This document shows positions 26,382 through 36,790 of a stretch of DNA of 64,000 bases, piece by piece. This DNA comes from Aplectana chamaeleonis (lineage: Eukaryota > Nematoda > Chromadorea > Rhabditida > Cosmocercidae): contig JAPDOI010000366.1 of NCBI GenBank assembly GCA_029168955.1, forward strand, positions 620,001 through 684,000, in the 5' to 3' direction. The notes under the pieces were generated by a model. It was not told the DNA's origin. It ran no database searches and was given only the letters and a program-made list of their open reading frames with translations. The position numbers and the translations under genes were made by a program. Positions within the stretch are counted from its first letter, which is position 1. Each line of letters opens with the position of its first letter.

Positions 26382-26972
26382 TCAGTTTCTCTGTCCTCGC
26401 ATCCGTCCGATGCGCATGCGGAGCTGCTCCTGGCGCCGCACATTGATCTCCAAGGAGTGACGTGTTGTGCGACTGTCTTCCCTGATTCGCTCGCTGCGTT
26501 GCGGGAGGTAACACAATGCTGGATGGTGATCCCGTCGATGACAATGGCGACACCTTTCGCCATGTCGTTTGCATGACATGCCGCTTCGGCACCTTGGTAG
26601 GAGGCAAATCCTGCACCTCCCCGCGCCGGCAACGATTCGCCTCCGTTGGTCTACCTCGTTGTAGATTGGGCAGGAATCGGAGTAGTGCACTCCTACCGTC
26701 CCGCAAAAAACGCACGGGAGATCCTCCTTTGGACGGTCCATAGCGGATCCTAGGAATCGCCGCCCCGGGCATTGCCGTTCTCTTTCGAGTCTATGGAGAT
26801 GCCGCACCAAGGACTCGTGCTCCTCCACGGTTCTCTGTAACTCGGCTTCTAGGACTCCCAGCGCGTCAGCGTCCTCGGCTTCGACATTCGGCGATGGCCT
26901 TCTCTCGGTTGGTCTGCGGAGAAGGACGTTTCGTCGCGGCTCATCGTCGTCGTCATGCGTCTCGTCGACCAT
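26382..26972 (-). CDS. Gag-like nucleocapsid region of LTR element 1
   Basis: A 196-residue frame with an ATG at 26972. It starts acidic (residues 5-12), has a probable coiled coil at 35-66 (LEAELQRTVEEHESLVRHLHRLERE), and then three zinc knuckles: CX2CX5HX4C at 87-101, a variant CX2CX4CX5C at 120-134, and a canonical CX2CX4HX4C at 141-154. A basic arginine-rich tail follows. In the BEL/Pao family these knuckles bind genomic RNA in the particle. The frame probably continues an upstream Gag part lying in other frames (27016-27818) rather than starting here, so the protein appears broken by frame changes. No pol frame follows it. Confidence 0.75.
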   Translation of the reverse strand: MVDETHDDDDEPRRNVLLRRPTERRPSPNVEAEDADALGVLEAELQRTVEEHESLVRHLHRLERERQCPGRRFLGSAMDRPKEDLPCVFCGTVGVHYSDSCPIYNEVDQRRRIVAGAGRCRICLLPRCRSGMSCKRHGERCRHCHRRDHHPALCYLPQRSERIREDSRTTRHSLEINVRRQEQLRMRIGRMRGQRN

Positions 26973-27015
26973 AATGAGGATATCATCAAGGTTAGGTCAA
27001 TCTCTTCATCGTCGT

Positions 27016-27818
27016 CTAGGACGATTGGTTCCATGAATGCTGCATTATCAGAGATAGCTCGTTGCTCATCAGCGTGTGCAGGCGCATCGTGTGTGCCAGA
27101 AGGTTTTGAGGTGCCGGCATCTCCCTGATTGCAGCACCGAGATGAGACACTTCGGTCTGTGACATTGTCGATTTGCATTGTTGGTAATGCTCTATTGTAT
27201 TGATGATTCGATCCAACCGGCAGAGAACTTGGTCCTCGAACGGAGCGAGGTCTCCGGTGTCTTGTTCAAGATCTTCGGTGAACCGATCAGTCAAAATGTT
27301 CACTGCGAGATGGGCTATACACTTCTTGTAGTTCAGAAGGAATTCCAGCTGTTGTTTGATGAGATAATCCAGTTCGTACATGTCCATGGTGAGGGGTTCC
27401 TCATCCACTCCAAAAATTGGTTGAGCAAGGAGTTCATTCAATCCTCTTCCGAAATGGCATGTGTCGCAAACAGAAAAGGTGCGCGAGCGAGTAGATTCGC
27501 CACTTGTGACTGTGCGTAGAGGAACTCTAATCGTATTTTGTCGACAGTGATCTCCAAGGTGCGTAGAACGTGCGAGCGGTAACGCTGGTTCTCCGTAGAT
27601 TTTCGGAACGCATCTATTTCGGTGTCGAGAAGAACCACTGAGCGTACGTGCGTGTGTACGTCTCTTACGACGCGGACGATGTTTTCGTACAACGCTTGGG
27701 GCTCCGGTATGTCGAATGAAGAGCACAGTTTTTCATGCTCCCATTGTAGGCGTAATAGGTGCGCCTCCTTCGAGGCGGAGCTGGACGGGTTGGGTGACGC
27801 TGGTGCGGATGACGACAT
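27016..27818 (-). pseudogene. Gag-like N-terminal and middle region of LTR element 1, frame-disrupted
   Basis: The first frame starts at an ATG at 27818 and runs to 27438. It has a serine/proline-rich start followed by a helical, leucine-rich segment. Coding character then moves to another frame from about 27450 down to 27016 (NELLAQPIFGVDEEPLTM, YELDYLIKQQLEFLLNYKKC), and an acidic stretch near 26975-27030 lies in a third frame before the knuckle region. At least two frame changes are therefore needed to connect this with 26382-26972. They may be real damage, introns or assembly indels. I do not recognise a capsid domain by sequence; the Gag call rests on position and on the downstream knuckles. 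Confidence 0.6.
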
Positions 27819-28231
27819 CGTTGTGAACTGAAAGTAAGCGATGGTACTGTCATCATGAGGAGCATCAGCGTAAAGAACAAAAAAAAATCAGCGTGAGGAG
27901 TAGCGTCTATGTGAATTGCCTTCTACATTTGGTTTTTCTTTTCTTTTTTATAGAGCTAGCTAAAAAAAAACTCTTATGTTCCTACGGTTCCGCCCTTTTC
28001 TTCTCAGAGAAATTTCTCATGAGAGCTTGCGGGTTCTGGCCGCTTGCTACGCACACATCTACGAAAAATGGCTACTAGCACGCGTATGGGGGCGCATAGA
28101 AGCAGGAGAGTTCCACGCAAGACATAACATCCGGCGCGCAGTCCCAGCGTATGTAGGAACGAATAAGACAGGATGATTGCTATAGCCAATACTAATAGGC
28201 AGCATATTATCGTCTTGTACCATCCAAACAG
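27819..28231 (-). other. 5' leader of LTR element 1
   Basis: Non-coding stretch between the primer site and the Gag ATG. It has two A runs on the plus strand (27881-27889 and 27962-27970). Open frames here are short; one across 28004-28300 is hydrophobic but runs through the primer site and U5, so I do not call it a gene. Confidence 0.6.
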
Positions 28232-28249
28232 TTCCCGGCCGATGCACCA
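28232..28249 (-). promoter_or_regulatory. Primer-binding site of LTR element 1 (tRNA-Gly)
   Basis: On the element strand TGGTGCATCGGCCGGGAA directly abuts the 5' LTR. It is complementary to an 18-nt tRNA 3' end TTCCCGGCCGATGCACCA, which fits tRNA-Gly(GCC) from general knowledge of that tRNA. Confidence 0.85.
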
Positions 28250-28601
28250 TAAAAATGCAGCTGCTGGGGCTCGGTGGTTCAGATTGTGGCTGCCACGCAC
28301 ACCAGAGGTAACGTCTTTATCCTCAAACTTGGGTAATTAAACCAAAACACTTTTCACATAGAAAACAAGTAGGCAACAAGTACAAGTATTGTGAGCAACA
28401 ATATTAATGGAATAATAATAAGTAAGCGGCCGACTGCGCCGCTGGCGTAGAAAATAAGCTTGCCCCTCCTATCGCCGCCCCCATCTACAGAAACACCCGG
28501 CCTCGCGAGCACCGCCGCGGCGACGCCCGCAAGCCGAGAGCTGCAGATGATGGCAGCGACAAGAGGGGCCAACACATCATTTGGAATCGCTATCCGCGAT
28601 A
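28250..28601 (-). repeat. 5' LTR of LTR element 1 (352 bp)
   Basis: Near-identical to the copy at 25513-25863. The U5 end next to the primer site contains, on the plus strand, GGTGGTTCAG (28273-28282) and CTGCCACGC (28290-28298), which match the D arm and anticodon arm of tRNA-Gly. An AT-rich segment of TTATT repeats lies in the middle; a hydrophobic open frame over it is probably compositional. Confidence 0.92.
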
Positions 28602-28606
28602 TGTCG
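28602..28606. repeat. 5-bp target-site duplication TGTCG, right of LTR element 1
   Basis: Second copy of the TGTCG found at 25508-25512; the satellite resumes with GACGCTATGAAAAATG. Confidence 0.9.
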
Positions 28607-29513
28607 GACGCTATGAAAAATGTGCGGGACCCATGTAAGAGTAAGTCGGACGCCAGAGAAAGTGCACGGGACCCATGGGACCCATGCAAGAGTGCGCCGG
28701 ACGCCATAGAAAGTGTACGGGACCCATGTCAGAGTGCGCCGGACGCCATGGAAAATGTGCGGGATTCATGTTAGAGTGCGCCGGGCGTCATATAAAGTGG
28801 GCGGGCCCCATTTAAGAGGGCGTCGAACGCCATAGAAAGTGCATGGACCCATGTTAGAGTGCGCCGGACGCCATACAAAGTGGGCGGGACCCATGTTAGA
28901 GTGCGCTGGACGTCATATGAAGTGTGCGGGCCTCATTTAAGAGGGCGTCGAACGCCGTAGAAAGTGTACGGGACCCATGTTAGAGTGCGCCGGACGCCAT
29001 ATAAAGTGTGCGGGACCCATGTAAGAGTGCGCCGGACGCCTTATTAAGTGTTCGGAACCCATGTAAGAATGCGTCCGGACGCCATAGAAAGTGTACGGGA
29101 CCCATGTTAGAGAGTGCGCCGAACGTCATATAAAGTTTGCGGGATCCATGTTAGAGTGCGCCGGACGTCATATGAAGTGTGCGGGCCTCATTTAAGAGTG
29201 CGTCGAACGCCGTAGAAAGTGTACGGGACCCATATTAGAGTGCGCCGGACGCCGTATAAAGTGTGCGGGACCCATGTAGAGTGCGCCGGACGCCATGTTA
29301 AGTGTTCGGAACCCATGTAAGAATCTGTCGACCGCCATAGAAAGTGTACGGGACCCATGTTAGAGTGCGCCGGACGTCATATAAAGTGTGCGGGGCCCAT
29401 GTAAGAGTGCGCCGGACGCCATATTAAGTGTTCGGGACCCATGTAAGAATCTGTCGGACGCCATAGAAAGTGTACGGGACCCATGTTAGAGTGCGCCGGA
29501 CGTCATATAAAGT

Positions 29514-30011
29514 GTGCGGGACCAATGTAGGCGTGTGTCGGACGCTATGAAAAATGTGCGGGACCCATGTAAGAGTAAGTCGGACGCCAGAGAAAGTGCA
29601 CGGGACCCATGGGACCCATGCAAGAGTGCGCCGGACGCCATAGAAAGTGTACGGGACCCATGTCAGAGTGCGCCGGACGCCATGGAAAATGTGCGGGATT
29701 CATGTTAGAGTGCGCCGGGCGTCATATAAAGTGTGCGGGCCCCATTTAAGAGTGCGTCGAACGCCATAGAAAGTGTACGGGACCCATGTTAGAGTGCGCC
29801 GGACGTCATATAAAGTGTGCGGGACCAATGTAGGCGTGTGTCGGACGCTATGAAAAATGTGCGGGACCCATGTAAGAGTAAGTCGGACGCCAGAGAAAGT
29901 GCACGGGACCCATGGGACCCATGCAAGAGTGCGCCGGACGCCATAGAAAGTGTACGGGACCCATGTCAGAGTGCGCCGGACGCCATGGAAAGTGTACGGG
30001 ACCCATGTTAG
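29514..30011. repeat. Tandem pair of the 303-bp module
   Basis: Modules start at 29514 and 29817. The second departs after the GGAAAGTGTACGGG unit near 29985, where the usual GGAAAATGTGCGGGATTC unit is replaced. Confidence 0.85.
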
Positions 30012-30413
30012 AGTGCGCCGAACGTCATATAAAGTGTGCGGGATCCATGTTAGAGTGCGCCGGACGTCATATGAAGTGTGCGGGCCTCATTTAAGAGTGC
30101 GTCGAACGCCGTAGAAAGTGTACGGGACCCATGTTAGAGTGCGCCGGACGCCGTATAAAGTGTGCGGGACCCATGTAAGAGTGCGCCGGACGCCATGTTA
30201 AGTGTTCGGAACCCATGTAAGAATCTGTCGGACGCCATAGAAAGTGTACGGGACCCATGTTAGAGTGCGCCGGACGTCATATAAAGTGTGCGGGGCCCAT
30301 GTAAGAGTGCGCCGGACGCCATATTAAGTGTTCGGGACCCATGTAAGAATCTGTCGGACGCCATAGAAAGTGTACGGGACCCATGTTAGAGTGCGCCGGA
30401 CGTCATATAAAGT

Positions 30414-30911
30414 GTGCGGGACCAATGTAGGCGTGTGTCGGACGCTATGAAAAATGTGCGGGACCCATGTAAGAGTAAGTCGGACGCCAGAGAAAGTGCA
30501 CGGGACCCATGGGACCCATGCAAGAGTGCGCCGGACGCCATAGAAAGTGTACGGGACCCATGTCAGAGTGCGCCGGACGCCATGGAAAATGTGCGGGATT
30601 CATGTTAGAGTGCGCCGGGCGTCATATAAAGTGTGCGGGCCCCATTTAAGAGTGCGTCGAACGCCATAGAAAGTGTACGGGACCCATGTTAGAGTGCGCC
30701 GGACGTCATATAAAGTGTGCGGGACCAATGTAGGCGTGTGTCGGACGCTATGAAAAATGTGCGGGACCCATGTAAGAGTAAGTCGGACGCCAGAGAAAGT
30801 GCACGGGACCCATGGGACCCATGCAAGAGTGCGCCGGACGCCATAGAAAGTGTACGGGACCCATGTCAGAGTGCGCCGGACGCCATGGAAAATGTGCGGG
30901 ATTCATGTTAG
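30414..30911. repeat. Tandem pair of the 303-bp module
   Basis: Modules start at 30414 and 30717. This pair and its right flank to about 32.6 kb match 15759-17900 with an offset of about 14,655 bp. Confidence 0.9.
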
Positions 30912-33253
30912 AGTGCGCCGGGCGTCATATAAAGTGTGCGGGCCCCATTTAAGAGTGCGTCGAACGCCATAGAAAGTGTACGGGACCCATGTTAGAGTGC
31001 GCCGGACGCCATACAAAGTGGGCGTGACCCATGTTAGAGTGCGCTGGACGTCATATGAAGTGTGCGGGCCTAATTTAAGAGGGCGTCGAACGCCGTAGAA
31101 AGTGTACGGGACCCATGTTAGAGTGCGCCGGACGCCATATAAAGTGTGCGGGACCCATGTAAGAGTACGCCGGACGCCATATTAAGTGTTCGGGACCCAT
31201 GTAAGAATGCGTCGGACGCCATAGAAAGTGTACGGGACCCATGTTAGAGTGCGCCGAACGTCATATAAAGTGTGCGGGATCCATGTTAGAGTGCGCCGGA
31301 CGTCATATGAAGTGTGCGGGCCTCATTTAAGAGTGCGTCGAACGCCGTAGAAAGTGTACGGGACCCATGTTAGAGTGCGCCGGACGCCGTATAAAGTGTG
31401 CGGGACCCATGTAAGAGTGCGCCGGACGCCATGTTAAGTGTTCGGAACCCATGTAAGAATCTGTCGGACGCCATAGAAAGTGTACGGGACCCATGTTAGA
31501 GTGCGCCGGACGTCATATAAAGTGTGCGGGGCCCATGTAAGAGTGCGCCGGACGCCATATTAAGTGTTCGGGACCCATGTAAGAATCTGTCGGACGCCAT
31601 AGAAAGTGTACGGGACCCATGTTAGAGTGCGCCGGACGTCATATAAAGTGTGCGGGGCTCATGTAAGAGTGCGCCGGACGCCATAGAAAATGTTCGAACC
31701 CATGTAAGAGTGCGCCGGACGTCATATAAAGTGTGCGGGACCCATGTAAGAGTGCGCCGGACGTCATATAAAGTGTGCGGGACCCATGTAAGAGTGCGCC
31801 GGACGCCATATTAAGTGTTCGGGACCCATGTAAGAGTGCGCCGGACGCCATATTAAGTGTTCGGAACCCATGTAAGAATCTGTCGGACGCCATAGAAAGT
31901 GTACGGGACCCATGTTAGAGTGCGCCGGACGTCATATAAAGTGTGCGGGACCCATGTAAGAGTGCTCCGGACGCCATATCAAGTGTTCGGGACCCATGTT
32001 AGAGTGCGCCGGACGCCATATAAAGTGTGCGGGACCCGTGTTAGAGTGCGCCGGACGTCATATAAAGTGTGCGGGACCCATGTAAGAGTGCGCCGGAAGC
32101 CATATTAAGTGTTCGGGACCCATGTAAGAGTGCGCCGGACGCCATATTAAGTGTTCGGAACCCATGTAAGAATCTGTCGGACGCCATAGAAAGTGTACGG
32201 GACCCATGTTAGAGTGAGCCGGACGTCATATAAAGTGTGCGGGACCCATGTAAGAGTGCGCCGGACGCCATATTAAGTGTTCGGGACCCATGTTAGAGTG
32301 CGCCGGACGTCATATAAAGTGTGCGGGACCAATGTAGGCGTGTGTCGGACGCTATGAAAAATGTGCGGGACCCATGTAAGAGTAAGTCGGACGCCAGAGA
32401 AAGTGCACGGGACCCATGGGACCCATGCAAGAGTGCGCCGGACGCCATAGAAAGTGTACGGGACCCATGTCAGAGTGCGCCGGACGCCATGGAAAATGTG
32501 CGGGATTCATGTTAGAGTGCGCCGGGCGTCATATAAAGTGTGCGGGCCCCATTTAAGAGTGCGTCGAACGCCATAGAAAGTGTACGGGACCCATGTTAGA
32601 GTGCGCCGGACGCCATACAAAGTGGGCGGGACCCATGTTAGAGTGCGCTGGACGTCATATGAAGTGTGCGGGCCTCATTTAAGAGGGCGTCGAACGCCGT
32701 AGAAAGTGTACGGGACCCATGTTAGAGTGCGCCGGACGCCATATAAAGTGTGCGGGACCCATGTAAGAGTACGCCGGACGCCATATTAAGTGTTCGGGAC
32801 CCATGTAAGAATGCGTCGGACGCCATAGAAAGTGTACGGGACCCATGTTAGAGTGCGCCGAACGTCATATAAAGTGTGCGGGATCCATGTTAGAGTGCGC
32901 CGGACGTCATATGAAGTGTGCGGGCCTCATTTAAGAGTGCGTCGAACGCCGTAGAAAGTGTACGGGACCCATGTTAGAGTGCGCCGGACGCCGTATAAAG
33001 TGTGCGGGACCCATGTAAGAGTGCGCCGGACGCCATGTTAAGTGTTCGGAACCCATGTAAGAATCTGTCGGACGCCATAGAAAGTGTACGGGACCCATGT
33101 TAGAGTGCGCCGGACGTCATATAAAGTGTGCGGGGCCCATGTAAGAGTGCGCCGGACGCCATATTAAGTGTTCGGGACCCATGTAAGAATCTGTCGGACG
33201 CCATAGAAAGTGTACGGGACCCATGTTAGAGTGCGCCGGACGTCATATAAAGT

Positions 33254-33751
33254 GTGCGGGACCAATGTAGGCGTGTGTCGGACGCTATGAAAAATGTGCG
33301 GGACCCATGTAAGAGTAAGTCGGACGCCAGAGAAAGTGCACGGGACCCATGGGACCCATGCAAGAGTGCGCCGGACGCCATAGAAAGTGTACGGGACCCA
33401 TGTCAGAGTGCGCCGGACGCCATGGAAAATGTGCGGGATTCATGTTAGAGTGCGCCGGGCGTCATATAAAGTGTGCGGGCCCCATTTAAGAGTGCGTCGA
33501 ACGCCATAGAAAGTGTACGGGACCCATGTTAGAGTGCGCCGGACGTCATATAAAGTGTGCGGGACCAATGTAGGCGTGTGTCGGACGCTATGAAAAATGT
33601 GCGGGACCCATGTAAGAGTAAGTCGGACGCCAGAGAAAGTGCACGGGACCCATGGGACCCATGCAAGAGTGCGCCGGACGCCATAGAAAGTGTACGGGAC
33701 CCATGTCAGAGTGCGCCGGACGCCATGGAAAATGTGCGGGATTCATGTTAG
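33254..33751. repeat. Tandem pair of the 303-bp module
   Basis: Modules start at 33254 and 33557. The pair lies 2,840 bp after the pair at 30414 and 3,040 bp before the one at 36294. Confidence 0.9.
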
Positions 33752-36293
33752 AGTGCGCCGGGCGTCATATAAAGTGTGCGGGCCCCATTTAAGAGTGCGT
33801 CGAACGCCATAGAAAGTGTACGGGACCCATGTTAGAGTGCGCCGGACGCCATACAAAGTGGGCGGGACCCATGTTAGAGTGCGCGGGCCGTCATATGAAG
33901 TGTGCGGGCCTCATTTAAGAGGACGCCGCACGCGGTAGAAAGTGTACGGGACCCATGTTAGAGTGCGCCGGACGCCATATAAAGTGTGCGGGACCCATGT
34001 AAGAGTACGCCGGACGCCATATTAAGTGTTCGGGACCCATGTAAGAATGCGTCGGACGCCATAGAAAGTGTACGGGACCCATGTTAGAGTGCGCCGAACG
34101 TCATATAAAGTGTGCGGGATCCATGTTAGAGTGCGCCGGACGTCATATGAAGTGTGCGGGCCTCATTTAAGAGTGCGTCGAACGCCGTAGAAAGTGTACG
34201 GGACCCATGTTAGAGTGCGCCGGACGCCGTATAAAGTGTGCGGGACCCATGTAAGAGTGCGCCGGACGCCATGTTAAGTGTTCGGAACCCATGTAAGAAT
34301 CTGTCGGACGCCATAGAAAGTGTACGGGACCCATGTTAGAGTGCGCCGGACGTCATATAAAGTGTGCGGGGCCCATGTAAGAGTGCGCCGGACGCCATAT
34401 TAAGTGTTCGGGACCCATGTAAGAATGCTTCGGACGCCATAGAAAGTGTACGGGACCCATGTTAGAGTGCGCCGGACGTCATATAAAGTGTGCGGGGCTC
34501 ATGTAAGAGTGCGCCGGACGCCATAGAAAATGTTCGGAACCCATGTAAGAGTGCGCCGGACGTCATATAAAGTGTGCGGGACCCATGTAAGAGTGCGCCG
34601 GACGTCATATAAAGTGTGCGGGACCCATGTAAGAGTGCGCCGGAAGCCATATTAAGTGTTCGGGACCCATGTAAGAGTGCGCCGGACGCCATATTAAGTG
34701 TTCGGAACCCATGTAAGAATCTGTCGGACGCCATAGAAAGTGTACGGGACCCATGTTAGAGTGCGCCGGACGTCATATAAAGTGTGCGGGACCCATGTAA
34801 GAGTGCTCCGGACGCCATATCAAGTGTTCGGGACCCATGTTAGAGTGCGCCGGACGCCATATAAAGTGTGCGGGACCCGTGTTAGAGTGCGCCGGACGTC
34901 ATATAAAGTGTGCGGGACCCATGTAAGAGTGCGCCGGAAGCCATATTAAGTGTTCGGGACCCATGTAAGAGTGCGCCGGACGCCATATTAAGTGTTCGGA
35001 ACCCATGTAAGAATCTGTCGGACGCCATAGAAAGTGTACGGGACCCATGTTAGAGTGCGCCGGACGTCATATAAAGTGTGCGGGACCCATGTAAGAGTGC
35101 GCCGGACGCCATATTAAGTGTTCAGGACCCATGTTAGAGTGCGCCGGACGCCATATAAAGTGTGCGGGACCCGTGTTAGAGTGCGCCGGACGTCATATGA
35201 AGTGTGCGGGCCTCATTTAAGAGTGCGTCGAACGCCGTAGAAAGTGTACGGGACCCATGTTAGAGTGCGCCGGACGTCATATAAAGTGTGCGGGGCTCAT
35301 GTGAGAGTGCGCCGGACGCCATAGAAAATGTGCGAAACCCATGCAAGAGTGCACCGGACGCCATAAAAATGTGTGGGACCCATGTAAGACTGCCCCCAAC
35401 ACAATTTAAAACGTGCGGGACCCATGTAAGAGTAAGTCGGACGCTATGAAAAATGTGCGGGACCCGTGTTAGAGTGCGCCGGACGCCATATAAAGTGTAC
35501 GGGACCCATGTGGGAGTGCGCCGGACGCCATAGGAAAATGTGCGGGATTCATGTTAGAGTGCGCCGGGCGTCATATAAAGTGTGCGGGCCCCATTTAAGA
35601 GTGCGTCGAACGCCATAGAAAGTGTACGGGACCCATGTTAGAGTGCGCCGGACGCCATACAAAGTGGGCGGGACCCATGTTAGAGTGCGCCGGGCGTCAT
35701 ATGAAGTGTGCGGGCCTCATTTAAGAGGGCGTCGAACGCCGTAGAAAGTGTACGGGACCCATGTTAGAGTGCGCCGGACGCCATATAAAGTGGGCGGGAC
35801 CCATGTAAGAGTACGCCGGACGCCATATTAAGTGTTCGGGACCCATGTAAGAATGCGTCGGACGCCATAGAAAGTGTACGGACCACATGTTGATGCGCTG
35901 AACGTCATATAAAGTGTGCGGGATCCATGTTAGAGTGCGCCGGACGTCATATGAAGTGTGCGGGCCTCATTTAAGAGTGCGTCGAACGCCGTAGAAAGTG
36001 TACGGGACCCATGTTAGAGTGCGCCGGACGCCATATAAAGTGTGCGGGGCTCATGTAAGAGTGCGCCGGACGCCATGTTAAGTGTTCGGAACCCATGTAA
36101 GAATCTGTCGGACGCCATAGAAAGTGTGCGGGACCCATGTTAGAGTGCGCCGGACGTCATATAAAGTGTGCGGGGCCCATGTAAGAGTGCGCCGGACGCC
36201 ATATTAAGTGTTCGGGACCCATGTAAGAATCTGTCGGACGCCATAGAAAGTGTACGGGACCCATGTTGGAGTGCGCCGGACGTCATATAAAGT

Positions 36294-36790
36294 GTGCGGG
36301 ACCAATGTAGGCGTGTGTCGGACGCTATGAAAAATGTGCGGGACCCATGTAAGAGTAAGTCGCACGCCAGAGAAAGTGCACGGGACCCATGGGACCCATG
36401 CAAGAGTGCGCCGGACGCCATAGAAAGTGTACGGGACCCATGTCAGAGTGCGCCGGACGCCATGGAAAATGTGCGGGATTCATGTTAGAGTGCGCCGGGC
36501 GTCATATAAAGTGTGCGGGCCCCATTTAAGAGTGCGTCGAACGCCATAGAAAGTGTACGGGACCCATCTTAGAGTGCGCCGGACGTCATATAAAGTGTGC
36601 GGACCAATGTAGGCGTGTGTCGGACGCTATGGAAAATGTGCGGGACCCATGTAAGAGTAAGCCGGACGCCAGAGAAAGTGCACGGGACCCATGGGACCCA
36701 TGCAAGAGTGCGCCGGACGCCATAGAAAGTGTACGGGACCCATGTCAGAGTGCGCCGGACGCCATGGAAAATGTGCGGGATTCATGTTAG
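36294..36790. repeat. Tandem pair of the 303-bp module
   Basis: Modules start at 36294 and about 36596. The second has lost one G in GCGGACCAATG, so the step is 302 bp. Confidence 0.88.

Larger units (their letters stand above)
25513..28601 (-). mobile_element. LTR retrotransposon 1, gag-only (non-autonomous, BEL/Pao-like)
   Basis: A 3,089-bp insertion in the satellite has two LTRs (25513-25863 and 28250-28601), a 5-bp target duplication, a tRNA-Gly primer site and a polypurine tract, all in minus-strand orientation. The internal part (2.4 kb) encodes only Gag-like sequence ending in three cysteine-rich knuckles. No protease, reverse transcriptase or integrase is present. The knuckle arrangement (CVFC...H...C, CRIC...C, CRHC...H...C) resembles BEL/Pao Gag, from which the family is inferred. 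The LTRs differ by only a few indels, so the insertion is recent and mobilisation in trans is likely. Confidence 0.88.

Noticed and set aside
28232..28300. tRNA-Gly gene
   Set aside because: The tRNA-like pieces are split between primer site and U5, in permuted order, with no complete cloverleaf or B box in place.
28004..28300. Membrane protein in the leader of element 1
   Set aside because: The frame spans U5 and the primer site, and no family is recognised; composition alone is not enough.
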